Below, piece after piece: positions 60,635 to 64,000 of a DNA stretch of 64,000 nt. Every line of letters starts with the position of its first letter. Positions within the stretch are counted from its first letter, which is position 1. The translations under genes were made by a program, and so were the position numbers. This DNA is from Acidobacteriota bacterium (GTDB lineage: Bacteria > Acidobacteriota > Terriglobia > Bryobacterales > Bryobacteraceae). The notes beneath the pieces were generated by a model that ran no database searches, was not told where the DNA came from, and was given only the letters and a program-made list of their open reading frames with translations. The stretch is from the NCBI GenBank assembly GCA_016185425.1, contig JACPNQ010000004.1, positions 1 through 64,000 of the forward strand. The letters are read 5' to 3'.

Positions 60635-62437
60635 ATGATTTTCCGGCTTGCCGCGGCTTGCGCCGTCCTATTGTCTGTGTCCGTTGTGTTTGCACAGGAG
60701 CGCCCGCGAATCGGCAAACCTCCAATCCTCCCGGTTTCCCAGGTGAAGAAGGGAATGAAGGCCGTCGCATGGACCGTTTTCGAAGGCACCAGGCCCGAAC
60801 CCGTTCCCGTTGAAATCATCGGTGTCTGGAAGAATGCCAACGGCCCCAAAGCGGACGTAATTCTCGGCCGCATGGGCGGTAAAGCCGAACGCACCAACGT
60901 GGCCGGCGGTATGAGTGGCAGCCCGGTGTACGTCGACGGCAAGCTGATCGGCGCCGTCGCCCTGCGTCTGAGCTTCTTCTCACCCGACGCGATCTGTGGC
61001 ATCACGCCGATTGAGAACATGCTGGAGATCAACGATCTCGATCAGTCGAAGCCGCCCCAGCGCGCCGCCGTCGAGATCCCCGGAGAGTTCCTCGCGGGCA
61101 CCTCCATCCCCGCCAACCAGTCGCTCACCCTGCAGCCGATCGATACTCCCCTCATGATGGCCGGCGCCCATCCGGAAGTCTTCCCCTACTTCAACGGGAT
61201 CTTCAAAAATATGGGCGTGCAGCTCGTACAGGGCGGCTCCACGGCCGCGCTGAAGTCCACCACGCTCGCGCAGGATTGGAAGTCCTCTCTTGAGCCCGGC
61301 GACACCGTGTCGATGATCCTAGTCTCCGGTGACATCAACATCTCCAGCGGCTGCACCGTCACCTACAACGACGGCTCTCGCGTCCTCATCTGCGGCCACG
61401 CATTCCTGAACATCGGCCCGTTGAACATGCCCATGGCAAGGGGCGAGATCCTCTGGACCCTCGCCTCCTCATTCCAGCCCACCAAAGTCTCCAACGCCAC
61501 CGAAGTCGTCGGCACCTTCACGCAGGACCGCCACCTCGGCATGTTGGGCCACCTCGGGGAAAAGCCGCGCATGATTCCGGTTAAGCTCACGCTCCGCTCC
61601 CTCAATGTGCAAGGCGGCGCCTTCAAGACGAACACGCTGAACTTTGAAGTCATGGAGAGCCAGAAGTTCACGCCGCAATTGATGATGCTCGGCCTCTTCA
61701 ACGCCATCAGCGGAATGAACGAATTCGCCGACGAAACCACCTACCGCATCTCCGCCAACATCAGCCTCGCCAACGGTCAGAAACTCGATCTCCACACTAT
61801 GCAGGCCGCCAGCGAGATGCCTATTCCGCCGTCGCTCCAATCCGCCGTCTGGTTCGGAGATAAGTTCAATAAACTCTTCGGGAACGCCGTCCGCATGCCG
61901 GATGTCGGGCGGGTCGAAGCCACCATTGACCTCATTCCCGAGCGCCGCACCGCCGCCATCGAGAGCGCCTGGATCCCATCGAGTGAAGTGGAAGCCGGCG
62001 CCGAAATCCCCGTCAAAGTTTTCCTCCGTCCCTACCGCGGCGGTCGTGTCGAACGCGAAATCAAACTGAAGGTTCCCGCTGGCCTCACGCCCGGGAACTA
62101 CCGCATTCAGTTGAGCGAGGCCGCCGCGCTCAACAGCATGCAATCGATGACTCCGCTCGCCAACCGGTTCATGGAGCTCACGCAAACTGTCTCACTCCTC
62201 AATCAGGAACGTGCAAATAACCGCCTCTACGCCGCGCTCGTGCAGCCCCGCCCCACCGTCTACACCGAGGACCGGACCATGCCCAACCTGCCGAGCTCCG
62301 TCCTCAACGTCATGCAAAATGGCCGCAGCGCCAGCCGGACGTTGATCGCTGCGCCGGAAACCGCCGTCGCCGAAGAATCAATCCCTTTCGATTACGTTGT
62401 CAGCGGCAGCCATTCGCTGCGCCTTACCGTCAAATAA
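60635..62437 (+). CDS. Secreted SpoIVB-type peptidase (S55 domain)
   Basis: 600 residues with a signal peptide (IFRLAAACAVLLSVSVVFAQ). Residues ~35-135 form a trypsin-like half: VKKGMKAVAWTVFEGTRPEPVPVEIIGV and the serine motif VAGGMSGSPVYVDGKLIGAV (residues ~89-107), diagnostic for S55 peptidases. Another conserved patch is GCTVTYNDGSRVLICGHAFLNIG (motif 'ICGHAFLNIG', with the active His). The C-terminal ~250 residues are beta-rich and family-specific. In spore formers SpoIVB signals through SpoIVFB; this organism shows no sign of sporulation, so the role is different and unknown. Confidence 0.88.
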   Translation: MIFRLAAACAVLLSVSVVFAQERPRIGKPPILPVSQVKKGMKAVAWTVFEGTRPEPVPVEIIGVWKNANGPKADVILGRMGGKAERTNVAGGMSGSPVYVDGKLIGAVALRLSFFSPDAICGITPIENMLEINDLDQSKPPQRAAVEIPGEFLAGTSIPANQSLTLQPIDTPLMMAGAHPEVFPYFNGIFKNMGVQLVQGGSTAALKSTTLAQDWKSSLEPGDTVSMILVSGDINISSGCTVTYNDGSRVLICGHAFLNIGPLNMPMARGEILWTLASSFQPTKVSNATEVVGTFTQDRHLGMLGHLGEKPRMIPVKLTLRSLNVQGGAFKTNTLNFEVMESQKFTPQLMMLGLFNAISGMNEFADETTYRISANISLANGQKLDLHTMQAASEMPIPPSLQSAVWFGDKFNKLFGNAVRMPDVGRVEATIDLIPERRTAAIESAWIPSSEVEAGAEIPVKVFLRPYRGGRVEREIKLKVPAGLTPGNYRIQLSEAAALNSMQSMTPLANRFMELTQTVSLLNQERANNRLYAALVQPRPTVYTEDRTMPNLPSSVLNVMQNGRSASRTLIAAPETAVAEESIPFDYVVSGSHSLRLTVK

Positions 62438-62446
62438 CTCATCCCC

Positions 62447-64000
62447 ATGCGCCCTTTTCCCTTTGTGCTGGCCCTTGCCGCCCTGAGCGCGGTTTTCGCT
62501 GTCGATACGCGCTTCTGGACCTTCTCGACAAAAGAAGATCACGACAAGGCTACCCTTAAGCGGCTTTCTATTCGCAGCGATGGCCGTATCACACTCGCCC
62601 CCGCCGTCAATGAGCTGCAGGACGCAGGTGTCTCTTATCTGTGGGCGGTCGCTCGCGGCGCCGACGGCACCCTGTATACCGGCGGCGGCAATCCCGGCGC
62701 AACGACAGCCAAAGTCTTTGCCGTTAAGAATGGCCAGTCGCGGGTCCTCGCCGAGTTGACCGGACTGCAGATTCAGTCCATCGCCCTCGATAGCGTCGGC
62801 CGCGTCTACGCCGCCACCGCGCCCGACGGCAAAGTGTTCCGCATCGCCGCCGACGGTAAGAGCGAGACGTTTTACGATCCCAAAGCCAAATACATCTGGT
62901 CCATCGCATTCGACAAAGGGGGCAATCTCTTCATCGCTACCGGCGATCGCGGCGAGATTCACAAGGTCTCTCCGCAAGGCCAGGGCGCAGTGTTCTTCAG
63001 GACGGAGGAAGAACATGCCCGCTCCATGGCTATCGACAACAACGGCAATCTCATCCTCGGGACCGAGCCTGGAGGCCTCATCCTCCGCGTCAACCCCGCC
63101 GGCGAAGGCTTCGTGCTTCATCAAGCAGGCCGCCGTGAAGTCACAGCGCTCTCGGTCGCTCCGGACAATACGATCTATGCCGCGGCCGTTGGCAGTAAAC
63201 CAGCATCCCCGTCTTCCGCTCCTCCGCCGCCCCCCGCCGCCGCTCCGGTCGCCACTACCAGCATTACGGTATCGGCTTCCGGAGGGCCCGGAGCGGCCCC
63301 GGCGGCCCGCGCCCCGGCGCCGCCACCCACACTCACTCCCAGCAGCGTCTCCGGCGGTTCCGAGCTCGTGCGCATCGCCGCCGACGGCTTTCCCACTCGC
63401 ATCTGGACCGATAGCACCGAGATCGTGTACGCGGTCGCTCTCGACAAGGCCGGCCACCCGATTCTCGGCACCGGCAACAAAGGGGGCGTCTACCGCATCG
63501 ACAGCGATCTTCAGTCCACGCGCCTCCTCACACTCGCCCCCACCCAGGTGACGGCGCTATCGAGCGATTCCAGCGGCGCCATCTTCGCGGTCACCGGCAA
63601 CATCGGCAAGCTCTTTCAGATCGGACCGGCCGTCGAAAAAGACGGCGTGCTGGAAAGCGAAGTACTCGATGCGAGCTGGTTCGCGGAATGGGGCCGCCTC
63701 GCTCCCAAGTCCACCGGCGGCGTAAAATTCGAAACGCGCAGCGGCAACCTCGACCGCCCCCAGAAGAATTGGAGCAATTGGACCGCGTTCACCGATCGCA
63801 TCGCCTCACCCAGCGCCCGTTTTCTCCAATATCGTGCGACGCTCACGGGCGAGGGCGCCACGCTCATGGGCGCCGAAATCGCCTACCTGCCGCGCAACGT
63901 CGCCCCGCGCATCGAGCAGATCGAGATTACCGCGCCCAACTACCGTTTCCCGAACCAGAGTCTTTCGGTGACTCCATCCACAACGCTCACGCTTGGACCC
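62447..64000 (+). CDS. Secreted beta-propeller protein (partial, runs off window end)
   Basis: ATG 62447 opens a frame that stays open for 518 codons to the window end. A signal peptide (RPFPFVLALAALSAVFA) precedes NHL/SMP-30-like propeller repeats of ~45 residues: GADGTLYTGGGNPG, IALDSVGRVYAATAPDGKVFRIAADG, IAFDKGGNLFIATGDRGEIHKV, MAIDNNGNLILGTEPGGLILRV. A Pro/Ala-rich linker (residues ~250-300) interrupts the last blades. After the propeller a new beta domain begins (VKFETRSGNL). Ten bases after the S55 peptidase gene, likely one operon. The C-terminus is not seen. Confidence 0.85.
   Translation, partial: MRPFPFVLALAALSAVFAVDTRFWTFSTKEDHDKATLKRLSIRSDGRITLAPAVNELQDAGVSYLWAVARGADGTLYTGGGNPGATTAKVFAVKNGQSRVLAELTGLQIQSIALDSVGRVYAATAPDGKVFRIAADGKSETFYDPKAKYIWSIAFDKGGNLFIATGDRGEIHKVSPQGQGAVFFRTEEEHARSMAIDNNGNLILGTEPGGLILRVNPAGEGFVLHQAGRREVTALSVAPDNTIYAAAVGSKPASPSSAPPPPPAAAPVATTSITVSASGGPGAAPAARAPAPPPTLTPSSVSGGSELVRIAADGFPTRIWTDSTEIVYAVALDKAGHPILGTGNKGGVYRIDSDLQSTRLLTLAPTQVTALSSDSSGAIFAVTGNIGKLFQIGPAVEKDGVLESEVLDASWFAEWGRLAPKSTGGVKFETRSGNLDRPQKNWSNWTAFTDRIASPSARFLQYRATLTGEGATLMGAEIAYLPRNVAPRIEQIEITAPNYRFPNQSLSVTPSTTLTLGP

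Noticed and set aside
62378-63457. 359-codon minus-strand open frame under the propeller gene
   Set aside because: Shadow of the Pro/Ala-rich plus-strand gene that stays open to the window end.

Overview
The window looks like a piece of an acidobacterial chromosome, most likely from the Solibacteres/Bryobacterales. The clearest marker is the pair at 244-3338: a PadR-type regulator translationally coupled to a ~908-residue duplicated FtsX/MacB-type permease (the 'acidobacterial duplicated orphan permease', ADOP). A TonB receptor with an N-terminal carboxypeptidase-regulatory-like domain, a histone H1-like Lys/Ala/Pro protein, an S55 peptidase and several family-specific secreted proteins fit the same group. 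The DNA is GC-rich, tightly packed and rich in ATGA-type stop/start overlaps, so many long antisense open frames are shadows. I saw no rRNA, tRNA, CRISPR array or intact insertion sequence.

Layout. 0-10 kb: PadR/ADOP, a secreted protein of a ChaN/EreA-like family (minus strand), a LytS/LytTR two-component pair, a DUF2911 protein and a LamG-like secreted protein, with long gene-poor gaps holding two dispersed repeat pairs. 10-11.6 kb: a small scar region with a VapBC-like toxin-antitoxin pair, a truncated tyrosine recombinase and the tail of a WD40-type protein. 11.6-20.8 kb: one seven-gene operon with a TonB receptor, an HpxZ/AtzH-like protein, an AtzE/HpxY-type amidase and a complete BMP/nucleoside-type ABC importer; it reads as an uptake-and-hydrolysis route for a ureide or carboxylated-urea compound. 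20.8-22.7 kb: two consecutive SRPBCC-ArsR modules, each with its own promoter overlapped by a palindrome.

22.7-36.3 kb: a fused ATP-grasp/low-molecular-weight phosphatase whose ATP-grasp metal site looks ruined; a secreted Lys/Ala-rich small protein; a coupled GntR-SPFH-esterase-SRPBCC operon with a visible operator; an orphan TssB-TssC-like sheath protein; divergently from it a pair of paralogous NPPY/F methyltransferases coupled to a class III CoA-transferase; and a methylmalonyl-CoA mutase catalytic subunit without its B12 domain. 36.3-43.9 kb: a sigma-54 activator / degenerate receiver-GGDEF / glycosyltransferase operon, RlpA, the histone-like gene with a promoter and attenuator-like leader, an NCS1 permease and the GTPase Der.

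43.9-64 kb: mostly housekeeping and secreted enzymes: TypA/BipA, a sulfatase, fused anthranilate synthase TrpEG, HpnE (hopanoid pathway), RidA, PyrD, a hybrid histidine kinase with an apparently inactive Hpt domain, a PLP decarboxylase, a DapA-family aldolase, a BsuPI-domain protein, an EamA transporter, a cyanophycinase-like peptidase, an S55 peptidase and a beta-propeller protein that runs off the window end. All function calls rest on motifs read by eye; no database search was possible.
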